Shown one piece after another: positions 14,411 through 28,028 of a DNA stretch of 64,000 bases. The first letter of the stretch is position 1. Each line of letters begins with the position of its first letter. This DNA is from Pyxicephalus adspersus. Its lineage: Eukaryota; Chordata; Amphibia; Anura; Pyxicephalidae. Made by a program: the position numbers and the translations under genes. The stretch lies in NCBI RefSeq assembly GCF_032062135.1, contig NC_092861.1, positions 64,175,696 through 64,239,695 on the forward strand, given 5' to 3'. Under the pieces are notes generated by a model that saw only the letters and a list, made by a program, of their open reading frames with translations, was not told the DNA's origin and made no database searches.

Positions 14411-14740
14411 TTAAGCTACGTACACACGGCAGATTTTTATCGCCCGATAATCGGCATCGGCCAATTATCGGGCGAAAATCTTCCGTGTGTACAGTCGGTG
14501 TCGTCCATCGTCCGGACGACCGACCTGCCGGATCCACAGACGATGGACGACAGCCGATCCTAATGAAAGGGAAGGGGGGAGCGGGGTGCCGGTCCATCGC
14601 TCTCCCCCTCCCCTCTCCATAGAGCATGAACAGTGCTGTATGTACAGCATCGTTCATGCATCGTGCACTCCCTTGTCGTTGGAAAGGATCATGAAAGATC
14701 CTTTCCAACGACAAAAATTGCAAGTGTGTACGCAGCTTAA
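14411..14740. mobile_element. TTAA-flanked MITE with GTACACAC ends, copy 2
   Basis: This is a second copy of the 10185-10522 family, in the same orientation, with perfect TTAA at 14411-14414 and 14737-14740. Ends are GCTACGTACACACggc and its near complement. The hairpin order is the same as in copy 1. It differs by small indels, including a shortened G-rich middle, and by scattered substitutions. Both copies lie in the same intron about 4.2 kb apart. Confidence 0.85.
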
Positions 14741-17189
14741 CCTATACGTTTGTTCTCTTGCTAACCAAGGAAACCTTCCTTTCTTCTTCTTCTTTGCCCA
14801 TCTTGATTTGCCATGAAAGCCTGACACACAAGGAATTCATCTATCCCCAGCACAGGCAAGGCAAGCCAGGATTGCTAGGTTTTCCCATCAACCAAAGCCG
14901 ACGCTGTGCATGTGCAGTTCAACTTTTTCACATATTCCTGGCATGGTTTGGCAGTTTTTGCAGTCGGACAGCCAGCATAAAACTTTGGCCAAACCAGGTG
15001 TCAACTAAAAGGAGATGGTGTACCTTATACCAGATAGTCAAAATAAATATCCAAAATCTTACATATAGTAGGTTTTACTTATCTAGATCTTGTGTCTATT
15101 AAGACAAGAAAGCCTTGAATAATTTGTAGTCAAGGGTCCAAGCATACAAAACAGTATTAAACTGGAAATAAAATAACACTTTTAAAATTTGGCATCAGAC
15201 AGGGCTTTACTGCAGATAGAGACCGGGAGTGTCCCTTCTAATAACAAACATTTGTACCTGACCAATTACCTTGAACCTAAATAAAAAAATTCCCCTGCAC
15301 AATGGATGAGTTTTCACATGTGTGGTAATTTTATTACATAAAGATACGACCTTTCTCTTCTGCGTTAAATGACTCTCCTGGCCAGAGTTTGATTTATTTT
15401 TGGGTTTAGTTCCACTTTAAATTCATATTGTGTATCATAAAGTTCAGCAAGTGAGTCTTGCATATTACACGTTCCTTAACTCATCAAGATGCTACACAAG
15501 CCTTCAGAAAGAAATATAAAAGTTGGAAGTAGAGATGGATTCAGGTATTATTGAGCGGGGTGTTTTTAAACATAGGCCTACTAAAAATGTCTCAAAAAAG
15601 CTTTTACTGGGAGAAGTTGTTTAAATATTTTATTTTTAGCATTACATCTTGATAATTATGGAATGATAGTTATGCAACAAAAGGTATTTCATAAGCAACC
15701 ACAGACTAAAAACACACAGGTACCAAAGAGGAAAAAATAGATATAACATTGTGTCTAAATACAGAAAGTTTATATAATCGTCCACTAAGAATATTTTTAG
15801 ATTTATTATTCTGATTTAGAGTTACTTAAGATTTAATCTACAAAATATCTTTGTGTTATTGTAAAAAACAATTAAGGTATGTTTTTATCATTTAAAACAA
15901 TACAGGCAGTTGAACTGAACTGTGCAATTTAGTTATGTATTTTCACTTTTATTTTTTTAAGATCTGCTGGATTAAATAGTTTGTTCAATAAGCAATAAAA
16001 TATAAATGTTGACTTTTTTTGTAAGTTTTATCCAATTCTGGTAAACTTTTGTACTTTCTAATTTTAATATTTTGGTATGTTTTTAGAAGCCTAGTAAAAC
16101 AGTATTTTTTTAATAAACATTTATATTTTGTACAAGAACGGGAAATGTATTCAAGATGGATATGAAAGGATAGCTTGAACTCATCAAAAATGATCCAAAG
16201 AAATATTTGAAGATCTGTTATAATAATGATTTGATGAACTGTAATAATTCCAGCAATACAGTTGGCAAGTGCAGAAAGGTTGAAAAACAATGCACTAAGC
16301 ATTAACACAAATACAGTTTAATACATTTTCCCAGCATATTTATAACTTATCAGGAAAAAATAAATGATCATACTCTCATGTTGATAGTTGACTTGTAAAT
16401 GCTTCTTTACAAAAGTGGGGCATAATATATGTCAGGTAAAAAACGCAGCATTTTGGAGACTGAAAATGTTCTAAGTGGCTTAATATTTGTTCATTTGCTA
16501 GGTGTCATAGGCCTGCTCTATATACTTGTAGTAATTTTAGGCAGTCAGCAGCCCCCAATGCACTCTCTCCTCCATCTCATCTCAGCCAGTATTGCACAGC
16601 TCTACTACTTCTTTGGTTACCTTTTCACCCTACATCATCACCATTGCTAGTTGAAGAATGGTACAACTAGAAGTTGGAACAGACAGATGAATATATTGGA
16701 TTCTGTTGCTTGTAACTATTTAAAATAGTCTAGTAACCAAGATGGATTTTTTGTTATATTTCCTACTATTTAAAATAAATACAAAACGTATATTTTTAAA
16801 TAAGATATGTAGAACTGTCAGCTTTTGAGGGAAAGCATTATTTCTTTCTTTCAGACACCCAAAAACAGATCAGTTATTTTATAGTAATTACATTGTATTT
16901 TTAAGCATTTATACTGGGCTGGCATCTTCTGGAGCAATTTTATAATCACTGTTCCTCAATCAAATGTCTTTGTTAAGGGCAATTTTGTAAGAATCCAATT
17001 AACACACCAGAATGTTTTTAGGAAGTAGTAGGAAACCCATACAAATATCCTGCACATGGTGTCCTGAGATTTTAACCTGCAGCTGATTCATATACATGGT
17101 GTATGAGGCTAGTATCATTTAGTGTAGGTCTGGGCCCCTTTTTATTTGAAAAAAAACAAGAATATTATTTTTTTTAATTATTATTATTA

Positions 17190-17324
17190 ATAATAATAAA
17201 TAGAATTTATTTAAACAGTATTTATATAGCACCAACATATTACGCAGCACATTAAAAAGGGTTGCAAATGACAGACAGATACAGACAGTGACACGGGAAG
17301 AGAGGACCCTGCCTCGAAGAGATA
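17190..17324 (-). repeat. LINE/SINE 3'-tail fragment (minus strand)
   Basis: Read on the minus strand this contains gaggcagggtcctctcttcc, a GTCTGTATCTGTCTGTCATT block, then tgctgcgtaatatgttggtg and a TATATAAATAC ending. It is preceded on the plus strand by (TTA)n at about 17166-17205, the usual simple tail. It is the same family as the fragments at 33745, 34598, 48403 and 60632. Confidence 0.7.
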
Positions 17325-18869
17325 AAAAAAGTTAGCAAGATGAAAAACACTGAAAGATCTTGAAAGATATGTTTGTGTTAATTAACAACATTCTGACAAC
17401 CCTGTCACAGTCACCTAAGTATAGATCACCCGGTCAAATGCTTTCCCCAAGAACCTGTGTTTGTTAGGTCCATATCAACCAAGAGAAAGACCATGTAGAT
17501 GAGTATAAGAGGCTTTGAGAAAACACAGGTTATCATATTTGAACATAGGTTTAAATACAATACTAATCACATTTTTGACAAAACAGTAACTTAAGCTATG
17601 AAAAACACTTAACAAACATTTTACTTCATCTTCATAAACAGAAAAATCATATATATTGTGATTGTAATGTTAGTTTAATTTCAAACGGACCCATCCTGAA
17701 CTTGTTAAACCCCACTGAAGTCTATGTGGGTAAAGCTTGCTACTAAATTCCCAGTTCCCATATTCTTATTTTTGGGGCCTTCATTGAAAGACCAAACATG
17801 CTTCAAAGCAAGGGTTGCATGTCCTTCCCCAGAGAAAAAGAATTGCTGGAGTAGAAGAAAGGTAACCCAAACAAACTAAATAAAACCAAACACCCCACTC
17901 AGTGCTTGTATGATAGCCATCACTGAGAGATTTTTACATATTTTCATTTGAACATTTTTTTTTTCTCTTAAATCCATTCTTGCCCTGGTCAAGAAAACAT
18001 GGATTGAGCGAGAGGTAGCCCAGTATGCACTTGACATACTATGCTGCCCTGCTGCTTGTGGTATGTCAGACAGGATAGGGATTTTTTGGACAACATTTAC
18101 TAAACCTTTAATGACTTTAGTGTATAGTAGATATGGAAGTTGATTCTGAGATGCGTGTGTGCAGTATTTTCTGTGCTATGTTTTTCCTTTTTTTCTTCAA
18201 AGAATGCAGTGAGGTGATGCTCTTGACATTTGAATGAACTGTCCTCAACAACAGCCTAATGGGATTCTAACACTAAAAGTTATAATCTAAAGAGAAAATG
18301 AAAACAACGTCTAATGGATAAAAATGGATATGGTGTTGAAAAACAGCTAGGTAGGAATCATTTGTTCACACATTCAAAGCACATAGGAATTTATGGTCAA
18401 AAAAATATTTCTCACTAAGCATTTCTGTGTTCCTAAAGTTTACCAGGACCAGAAAAAAATACGAAAGACATCATCTTCTATAACACAGGGCAGAAATATC
18501 AAAAGTGTGGGATGGGAATAACTTCCCCGGTTAGATGATATTAGATTCATTTTAACACTATTTAAATACCTTTAAACCCATAAGGCTCTCTCAAATAAAA
18601 TCACATGCATTTTGTTGAACAATGAAAATAAAGTAACATTTCAAAGATCAAACAAAAACACACTCAAACACACACACTTGACACATACAAACATGATAAA
18701 GCTGTGTGAAATTGTACGACTTATAAATGTACACTACATTGATTCAGATATAGACATCACAGCATTTATAATCAAAGTGCCCATTCTTGATAAGGTTCTA
18801 TGGAGAGGGTAGGTGGGAGAGTGAGCCAACAGCACCCCACTATGCCCACCTCCCTTTTATTGCGGTCAC

Positions 18870-19001
18870 TCATCATCTGTCATTCATGGATCCATCAGGT
18901 CAGATCCATAAATGACATTGGGCAACCTATGAACACATGTCAGATTTTCATCTGAGACAAGCATGACTGTTCATATCAGGTGAGAATCATCTGACATGTG
19001 C
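18870..19001. repeat. Degraded foldback (hairpin) repeat
   Basis: There are two adjacent hairpins. One spans 18879-18915 (gtcattcatggatc pairing with gatccataaatgac). The other spans 18934-19000 (cacatgtcagat pairing with atctgacatgtg). No clear outer inverted ends or target duplication are found. It is probably a worn MITE, not an RNA gene. Confidence 0.4.
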
Positions 19002-19272
19002 ACACTGTCTAAGCCTAACTTTACAGGAAAAGTTGATTTAAGACATCTATATCATAATTCCTTTGTTTTTACATGCAGTTTTCATTAAAGAATGTTTGCA
19101 TTTATTCACTAAAAGCTAAATCAAAATTTAAATTACTGTTATTAAATTAAATATTCTTATGACCTGTTTGATCTACAGCACAAAATAATGTTAAACAGTA
19201 ACACAACTACAAAAGAAACTATTCAACTTTATAATTGGGAAATATACCGTATTACAAAAGAAAATACCTTAC

Positions 19273-19421
19273 CGTCTGATGTTTCAACACACAGCTGTAA
19301 TCCCAAATTGTTCTGTGGATTAACCACCCAGTGATTACTGGTCACAGTTATATCAAACACTAGCCAACCAACTTCATAGGCAGGGACTCTCTGCGTGTCT
19401 AACAAAAAGAGGTCTGCATCT
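19273..19421 (-). CDS. bmp5: bmp5 exon 3 (prodomain)
   Basis: This 149-nt exon encodes the prodomain segment [20 protein letters not shown], then [20 protein letters not shown] and [10 protein letters not shown]. The pattern W-VFD-T-----W and the hydrophobic strands are typical of the TGF-beta propeptide fold, which keeps the ligand soluble and directs dimer folding. The acceptor is TTTTTCAG and the donor is GTAAGG. Phases (1 nt in, 1 nt out) match exons 2 and 4. No disabling change is seen. Confidence 0.94.
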
Positions 19422-21195
19422 CTGAAAAATACATTAAAAACACGAACAGTTTTACTAGCATGCTGGTAATAATATGCTCAGTACACTATCCTTCAAATAT
19501 TAAAATGTTTTTAGGCTTTTAGTCACCTCGCACAAAGTTAGGTAGGAAATGAGTAAAAGATACCACATTACCTAAAACACTGACACAGCTGTGTTTACTG
19601 ATTGATAATAGGCTGTCACTGATGTTCTTATCGTCTAGCAGGCATTTACTTGGAAACTATCAGTTATATATTATAACATTATACATTATATCTGTTATTA
19701 CTGTAAGTAAATGATACAAAATAAAATCCCGAAAGTACAAAAGCTTTTCCAGCAAGACAGCATATCAAATGATGGTTGTCAGGGAATATCATTACACAAT
19801 TCTTTGTCAAACAAACAATATGTATTTGATTCAAGTAAGGTGATTTTAAAACCTATGGATTTAATTAGTCGACCACAACAGGTGTTTGAGCACCTACTGA
19901 ATCAAAAGTTTACAAAGTGTCACAATCATCTCCAACATACAAAATAAAATTGTGGTCAATATGATGTCCTTAACTTCAATCATGTGGCTATACCATCTTA
20001 ACAGAAATCTTATCTTTAGTATGACAAAACCCCCAAGCAGCCATGGAGTTGTCATTTAAATAATACTTTGTAGTATTCCTCTGCTATCGTTTATTCATAT
20101 TTGAGCCTCAATGCCACTCATTTATTGTAGGAATTTGCACATAGTAGAGCTAAGTGAAAACTCCATTCTGTACTGCCAGCTCCTGCTTTGTGCATTAATA
20201 AATCTTTTCCAACAGACATTTATGTTTAATTAATTTAAGGGTGCACAATAATAAATTGCTTCTGCTCTGTGCCTGCATATTTTCTCCTACTGCTGCAACC
20301 TGTTTTCAGACCATTCCAGGATTTCTAATATGTAAGATACAGTATATGCAGCTTCTTAAAAACTTAGCAACAACTTGAAAGTTTAAATCCTCCCAAAGAT
20401 AATAATGTTGTTTTTCATATCCTGAAGTATGTTGAGAAAATATTTTTTTGAAAAAGCTGATGTAATATCTTTCTAGATATTAAAGCAGCTGATCAATTAT
20501 ATTTAATCCACTGTAATCAAAATCCACCCTATTTCAGTTTTATTAAAATACCAGCTGTAGTTCATACTCTGTCGTTTTAGTAAAAACATTCTGACCATGA
20601 CCTAGACCTGAAAAGAAAGATTCCCATAGTTATTAAATAAAATATGCAATTATAAACACATTTTCTAATTTAGGAATTTAGGAAGAATGTAAACAAGACT
20701 TTTGATTTACTTTTCATTAAAAAATTAGCTTGATATACTAATGCATAGCATTCATGTTTGGGAAGGTTTTAGACATAAACACACCTATTTTAGGGTCACT
20801 AAACTTACCCATGTATGATATTACAGAGCACAGTCATGTAAGTCATTCAGAATCTGATCTAAGCAACTAAATTCCCCATTAGACCTCATTATGCACATAC
20901 AGATGTAATTACATTAGGTAAACATTCATATTGTGTTTACGAGTATGGTACAATCCAAAGGAGTATGTAATAAAAGTATAAAACCTAGAGGTGAAAAAAA
21001 ATACAAATTAGTTACTCAAAGTCATATTGTTAACCCACAACTGACTTGCTTGCAGCCAGGAACATAACTGTAGTCATAGTGGGCCTTTGCTATGGGGCCC
21101 AGAAGTACTAGGGAGGAAGTACCACACTCTTGATTACACAGTGTTTTGTGCAAGAAACCATAGCACTCTGGCACCTAAAATAAATTAAAGGTTTG

Positions 21196-21214
21196 TGTAT
21201 ATATATTTATATAT

Positions 21215-21254
<40 letters not shown>
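21196..21254. repeat. (TA)n microsatellite abutting mariner
   Basis: A nearly pure TA run directly precedes the left inverted end of the mariner element. Mariner targets TA, so insertion into or beside this tract is expected. Confidence 0.9.
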
Positions 21255-21256
<2 letters not shown>

Positions 21257-22475
21257 TGCTGAGAAGTTCCTGGCTTTGCCCCCTTCCAGATGAAATATAA
21301 AAATGAGTTTGGGGGCATATGACAGCCTAATATCTTAGTATGTAACTGTGCAAATATCGGGTCTTTGCGATTCTTGAAACAGTTTTTTCTTTAGTGAGAA
21401 GCTGTGATGGCAGAGGCACAAGCAAGTTTCACATTGTTGGAGTTACGGGCCGTCATGAAGTTTTTGTTTCTCCAGGGAAAGTCAGCAAAGGACATTCACA
21501 AATGTGAATGTGAGATGTCACAAACACTGGGGGAGAGGTGTCCTTCCTACAGCACTGTCAAAACCTGGATATCTTGTTTCAAGACTGGGCATTTCACCGT
21601 TGAAGATGAGCCCCGCAGTGGGCGCCCCCCAACCTCAACTGACCCGGCAACCTGCGATGCTGTCCATGAGCTGATTATTGAGGACCAGTGAATATCCGCA
21701 AAAAAGATACTTGACATCCCACAGGAGCATGTTGGTTTGTTATCACCACTATTCTAGACTTGCGCAAGATATCAGAGAAGTGGGTGCCGAAATGTTTGAA
21801 CAGATCAGAAGAAGGAACAAGTTGAAGCATCCAAAGCTGTTTTGGCCCATTTTGAAGCTGAACAGGACTTTTTGGCTAGGTTAGTGGCTGGCTCTGCATC
21901 TATGATCCTGAAACCAAGGAACAGTCAAAGGGACGGTGGTCCCCGTGGCCGAAGAAGTTCCGAACCCAGAAATCAGCCAAAAAAGTCATGGTGTCCATTT
22001 TCTGGGACTTCCTACCTCAGGGCTCTAGTATCACCAGACAGTATTATGCTAACCTCCTGGACCAGCTCAAGGAGGCAATTAAGACGAAACGCTGTGGAAA
22101 GTTGATCCGCTGCGGATTCTTTTTTTGCAGGACAATGCACACGTCTAACGTTGCGGCTGCCAAATTGAACACCATATGTTTCCAATTGGTCCACCATCTC
22201 CCTACTCACCTGGCCTGGCCCCTTATTATCTGTTCCCGAATTTGAAGAAACACCTGAAGGGGCAACGTTTTGAGGACATTTCTGACGTCAAAGATGCTGC
22301 TGAGAGCTGGTTTGCGGTCCAACCAAGGGACTTTTAATTGAATGGTCTAGAAAAGCTGCAACTACGCTGTACCATGTGCATCAGTCTCAGGGGGAATATG
22401 TTGAATAAATATGTTATTTCATGACTCTGCACTCTTCTTTCTTGGCAAAGCCAGGAACTTCTCAGCACCCCCTTA
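21252..22475 (+). mobile_element. mariner-type DNA transposon, inactive
   Basis: This 1.2-kb element has 26-bp perfectly complementary inverted ends at 21255-21280 (GGTGCTGAGAAGTTCCTGGC...) and 22444-22469. A TA follows the right end at 22474-22475. Size, ends and the enclosed transposase relic fit the Tc1/mariner superfamily, mariner branch. The outer few bases differ between the two ends (the right has AGGGG-type bases, the left has lost them into the TA tract). The ends are better preserved than the coding region. Confidence 0.9.
21404..22408 (+). pseudogene. mariner transposase pseudogene
   Basis: The first 95 codons (21404-21691) are open and match the N-terminal helix-turn-helix half: LRAVMKFLFLQGKSAKDIH, then a YSTVKTW block and DEPRSGRPPT. 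After a TGA at 21689 the reading frame shifts at least three times. Recognisable catalytic-half pieces are YDPETKEQSKG (near 21905), VMVSIFWDFLPQG (21985-22025), LQDNAHTSNVAAAKL (near 22125) and NLKKHLKGQRFEDISDVKDA (22236-22295). The first catalytic Asp region (normally GDE before the YDPETK block) is deleted, and the third Asp is lost (SPGLAP where SPDLAP is expected). No active enzyme can be made. Confidence 0.88.
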
Positions 22476-25209
22476 TGTGTATATATAAATATAATATTTA
22501 GGGACCTTTATTAAATTGATATACCAGTACAGTGTTAAAAGTATAACCTTTCAGACGCATATTAGAGAGATATTAGGAAACTTGATGGTTTTGCTATGGG
22601 GCCCCATCATACATAGTCAGGGTCCATGCAGCTTAAGTTTGTAGGTATTGGTTTAAGCTATACATTTTTAATGTGCCCTTTAAGGTGAAACTTGATAGGG
22701 TTGTCTACCCTACCAAGTCTCTGTTGCCCTTTGCTTTTTAGACAGGGAAATAGTAACACAATATTACATTTCTGAAAACTGAGTGTTAAGTGAATGGTTC
22801 AGAATTGCTTGATCACATGAGCAGTAACAGTAAATTAATATATATTTGCCATGTCACCTAGATAAGTAACATTCTTTCCTTCTCAAATATATGATTATAG
22901 ACTATTTCCAAAAAAGGAAAACCCTCTCACCTCTCTCTTGCTCCCTCCTTCCCCATAAGCAGTAAGTGAACCTGTGCCTGTATTATAGACTATACCAAAG
23001 AATTTCAATTGTTCCTATCCATGACTTTACTCTGACTGTTCTCTATTATATAATGTTTTCTCTTTGCTGCAGTCTTTTGGGGCCTGAAAGAACCCTGTCA
23101 CTAAACAGCCAAGAAAAAAGGTCCAAGACACTGAGGCAGCAATGTGGTCACAACAAAAAGGACTCGGGACCTATAACATCATACTTTTTTTTCTTAATTT
23201 AGTGATTAGTTTGGGAAAGGGGAGTGGTAAGAGAGAGATTATGCCAGCTTTAAAGATTAAATAATTACTTTAGAAAAGAGCTTGAGATATCAATAAATTA
23301 ACCTCAAGGAAGTATTTGATTCTGAAAAAACAGTAAGCCAGTTACAGAAGCAGAAAAGGCATTTAGGAAATCCATAAAACAAGGTCTACTGCCAAGGGTT
23401 ATAAGAGAAATTTGACATCTTTGACATTTTAGGAAAATTATAGCTTTAACGTTACATTTGCTAACAGTTACCTTTATAGCATTTACTGATTGTTGGATAA
23501 TTACATGCCGTTACACAAATTACTTTTTAAAATTAAAACTTGCCGAATAATACTGAAAATATGTTAGAACAAAAACAAATGCTATTTGCCTATTCACCTT
23601 TTTTGCATCGCATGTAGCACTATAGCCTGCACCAAGCTCCCTGTGCATTTTTTGACAGTATTCTGCCTATTATTTGAAAACAAAATCTACTAACAAGGCT
23701 CACCCCCAATGAATACAATGTTTTTTACAGCTAAATTCACATTCACTAAAATTTCAGATAGGATATATTCAAGTAAAACCCTGACAGGTTTGCTCATCTG
23801 TACTGCCTAATGACACATAAGATGATCAATGAAGACTTAAAAATACATAAAAATTACAGACTAGGTCTTACAGTTTTACAGATTGAGTTGATGAATTACT
23901 TGGAGTACAGAACAGCAGTAGAAAACAGCCTTATGAGTGTTCTAAAAAACTGTCTATACTTCCCAAAGCAAGCTCATTCTCACTTACATTCTTTCAATAG
24001 CTTAGAAAATGAAATCTAGTGGCACCTATGTGTAACACAGAATATTTAATATAGCAGCAGCTGCCATGATAAACTGCTTTTGTGTTATCCATGTCTGCCT
24101 AAAAATAAAACTTGCGGGTGCTGCAGAATAAAACTTTATCTGGTTGTAAGCCAACCGCTTAATCCAAAGTAGCAATTGAAAAGTCAAACAGAAGCTGGGA
24201 TTGAATTCTTAGTTTACTTAAGATCTCTCCAAGTATATACTCCTGTTACCTAAAATATGCAAACTTTTGACCTGAAGACAAGAAAAAAAAAAAGAAAAAA
24301 ATCTATATAGAAATTACCGAACAAGAACAGAAAGGAAACCCTGTGGTTTGAAAACAGCAAAGCTATTTCATGGAAAAATGTTATAGACGTGTGTATTAAA
24401 TGTTCAGTAAACCTGAAACAAAACATTACTTTATTGTTGCAAAAATGGCTATTAGCCTATAAACTTTTGAACAGATGCACCCATACCTGCACATTGTAAT
24501 ATCACATCATCACTAATAATTTAACTTTCCTGGGTAGACTACTGTGTTTTGTATGTCTCTATCTTATACTAAACTTATGTTAACCTCTAGGTAAACCCAA
24601 AAGGGTTTTCATGCCTCATTCTTGCAATCAGATTGTCCTTGCATGAGATTTCTCCTTAGCTTTTCTATTTATTAGATAAAATGTATTGTCCCATAGTGTG
24701 ACCTCAGGTTCCCAAATCTTCATTTTTAAGCAGAAGTGGAAATTTGCAGTGCCCTGCATCAGTTCTGGTTTAAACATTCACTCTGATATGCTTCCCTAAA
24801 AAGCCCTAAGCCCCCAGGTATTTTGTGGGCTGGCTCTGTAGCATTATGGGCACTGACAGGGGAGTGGAGAACTCCAATGTCTGCAGTTATCGTGATAGTA
24901 TGCAAACCACCCACAACCCCTTATTAGTACGAATTCCGCCACCTACTCTGGATATTAACTTATGGTTTCTTCATACAAGTGGACTAAATAGCCACATCTT
25001 GTACAATCCTAGATTAATTGAAACCCATAGCAATTACAAAGCATTCAAGAAATATTTATATTATTAACAATTGCATTAGTTACCTCAACACACATGTGTT
25101 TTCATTATGTTACTTTTTTAACATATACACATGTGTTAACCTATAACACACACTTTTTATCTATCATTTTTGTTATTATACACATAAATGCCTGTTCTTA
25201 ATACACTAC

Positions 25210-25402
25210 CTATTTGAATATTCCTTGATGATCTGATAAATACTAATCTTTAAGGTTTCATTCCCAAAGCGATTGTTGCTTCGATCCTTGTAGATGCGAA
25301 ATTCTGCTGCTGTGACAGCTTCCCCACGTGGGATTTGAGTGAGGTCAAATCGGAATTCCTTGTAGTGCCTTCGGTGGTGTGAAAAGTCCTTGTCTCTTTC
25401 AA
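25210..25402 (-). CDS. bmp5: bmp5 exon 2 (prodomain); first exon of the gene seen in the window
   Basis: This 193-nt exon starts in phase 1 (its first TT completes a Val codon) and reads [20 protein letters not shown], then [20 protein letters not shown], ending IIKEYSNR across the junction with exon 3. The acceptor is CCTTTCAG and the donor is GTAGTG. The [23 protein letters not shown] block is the conserved propeptide arm of the BMP5/6/7 group, and NET is a likely N-glycan sequon. Exon 1, which should hold the start codon, signal peptide and about the first 160 residues, is not found upstream. The gene is therefore partial in this window. Confidence 0.94.
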
Positions 25403-27102
25403 CTGAAAGGAAAAAGAAAATTCCATGAGTGAGCCCTAAATACAGCCAATGATTAACTGTGAATTTATATGGCTTAGAAATGAAAACATTCTGGCAGCCT
25501 TGTATGACAGTGGGTAAACAGCAAAACCACAAATCCAGACATAGCTTCCAGGTAAAGGAAGAAGTAGTTTTCACTTCAAACGGGAAAGAAAAAAACTCAT
25601 TAGTTTACTAAGATTTCACAAGAGCAACTGGAAATAATAGTAGAACAGCTAAAACGTTTATGCTGTAAAAGTGGTTTCAGACACAGGCAGAGGAAAGGTA
25701 AGAATGAAAGAGGACACTGTACTGTAAGGGAACAACTTCTATGGAAAATAGAAATCCCTAGCAGACCCGCGACTGATATTTATTTAACACCATCACTACC
25801 CCCGCTCATGCTATAAAATGTGCAGAAAATAATCTTGTCTGTCTGTAGTAAAATACATACATTTTTAACTGGTTTAAAATCACTGCATGGTTTTGACTTT
25901 TAAAGACAGAACACCAAAAAATTCCATAAAACTATTAATGGTATACAGGATCTGAAATAACCTGATGTCATTTTACTTAGAATTATGATGAAACATATGA
26001 CAGTACACTTTGGAGCTATTTGTACGTGAAACGTTCTTTAAAATAAATATAGTGATTCTGATTTACAAAAGAAATACAGCATGTTCATTTTTAAAATAAA
26101 TTTGCCCTGCTCTTAGTAATTGATACAAATACTATACAAAGCAAAAAGTAGAAACTTTAGAAAGAAAATTATAAGGATTAAAAATAACTGAATTTAGACT
26201 TTTACAGCATTAGTATACAGGATACAAAATATTCTTTTAAAAAGGCAATTTCCTGTATTTACAATTTTTGAAAAATCCGTACATAATACCATGGATTCAA
26301 CAGCAATATAGACATCTCTCATGTAAATCCTGCTCACCATCATCATTACAAATTATAATAAGAATGTTTATTATATTTATTTATTCAAAATATAGGCTTA
26401 ATGCATTTAATTAGAAACACAGGTTTACTCTAGAATTTTATTTTACATGTTGGCGACTGATAAAGCTATGTCTGCGCGTGTAACACAAAGACCCACATTT
26501 TTACATTTACCTTTTTGTGCAGCAGCATTGAAAATTGCATAACGGTATTTGTGGCATGACTCCTATAATGAATAAGGTTTATTCAATGACTTAGCTCATT
26601 GTATAGAAGCCCCTTTTTACAGGCACGGGAGGCTGAACCAACTGCTGAATGTTAAACTAGACAGGAGGATGTGGCTGGTATTTAAACTTTCACCTTGAAT
26701 TTGTTAAAACCTGGTAAAACGGTTAAGGTCTGCAAGTACTGTAGACAGCCCTAAGTATAATAGCTGGTTTCTCACAGTGTAGTATATGTATTGCAAATAA
26801 AGGCTCTAGACAAAGGATTTGCATTTACCATCATCAGAACTATGTGAACCCCTATGCTTTACACTTTGGGAGCCAGATCTGTCTGCTTGAAAAGACCTCC
26901 TGCCTACCCACATAAAAAGCACTACAGAACCTATCACTAGCCCCTACCCAAACAGTATAGTATTCCTAAATCTGTAACTATAAATATTGTATGTATTTAT
27001 AATTACACTATAGTATTTCTGAGACTGTAATTATAAATACCGCACACATTAAAAACATTTAACACTATATTGGTCTGTTGTAAAACAATACACTAAAATA
27101 TA

Positions 27103-27138
27103 TAATAAATAAATAAATAAATATATATATATATATAT
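27103..27138. repeat. (AAAT)n/(AT)n simple repeat
   Basis: A short AAAT run passes into (AT)n. It is ordinary low-complexity intron DNA. Confidence 0.9.
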
Positions 27139-28028
27139 GTAAATAAATGCAAAGTATACTGCTTGGGTGTTTGTTGCAATTCAAGAATTTATAGAAGCCA
27201 ACTAGAAGTTAATTGTATTAGCAACATAAAATATGAAAGGCCAGTGTGAGTACAAAAAAAGTAAAGAAGAAAACAGGTTTCTGGTTGTACGGGAGAACTT
27301 CGATAAAAAAAAAATCAAAAGAAGAAAAATAACACATAACAAAAAATGAGCATCGAAAACTCCAAGAAATGTGTTTTAATAAAATCTAAGAATATTGTTT
27401 TTGCTAGAATCTGTGGAAATCTTTAAATCTTTTTTTTTTTTAGAATGTTGCACTATTTACTAAACAATATCAAAAACGTGGGAACTATAAATCTCTGTCA
27501 TAATTTAAACGTTTTTTGTTTGCCATACAATTTTTAACACTATCCAATGAACTGTGTTTAAAAAACAATTCAACTAAGAATTTGCATTTGAAGTGTGGTG
27601 ACTATAATATACATGCAACAACATATTCTTTTACTTAAATTAACAAATCTTTGCACGTAATTCCAGCACATACATGGTGTATTGTAGGAAAATCGCTATT
27701 TAGGCTAAAAACACATTTATTAGAGCATCCTTTAAGAATATTTAGTAAAGACGTGCCCTGCTGAGTTTTACACACATTAATGCTTTTATTTAGTTTCATC
27801 ACACATTATTAAAAATGTTTTATTAAAGGTATTGTTATGTGTTTGCCATTTTTGTAGTGTTTCTGTGAAGATCTTAGCTGAAATGGTTTTAAAGATTGGA
27901 TTTAAAGTTTTTGTTAGTAAATGCTGAGGTTTTGCCAGGGGATATTTCCAGCTTCAGCAACTGCGTGTGTGATTCTAAATAATGTTTTTTTTTTTTTTGC
28001 AATAATGGTACAGGTGGGCGATCTTTTG

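Larger units (their letters stand above)
3850..19272 (-). other. bmp5 intron 3
   Basis: This 15.4-kb intron contains a V-SINE (6758-7090), two TTAA MITEs (10189-10518 and 14415-14736), a duplicated 64-bp block (13492 and 14195), a minus-strand LINE/SINE tail (17190-17324) and a hairpin cluster (18870-19001). The rest (for example 3850-6750, 7100-10180, 10530-13490, 14750-17160 and 17330-18860) is AT-rich DNA without supportable genes. Short open frames there are chance ones. Confidence 0.8.
19422..25209 (-). other. bmp5 intron 2
   Basis: This 5.8-kb intron holds a (TA)n tract and a mariner element at 21196-22475. The remaining sequence (19422-21190 and 22480-25209) is AT-rich with no supportable gene. 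Confidence 0.8.

Noticed and set aside
20330..20600. Possible second LINE endonuclease fragment (minus-strand NIIIFGGFK)
   Set aside because: Only one weak motif, lacking the PDID part and any following SDH motif.
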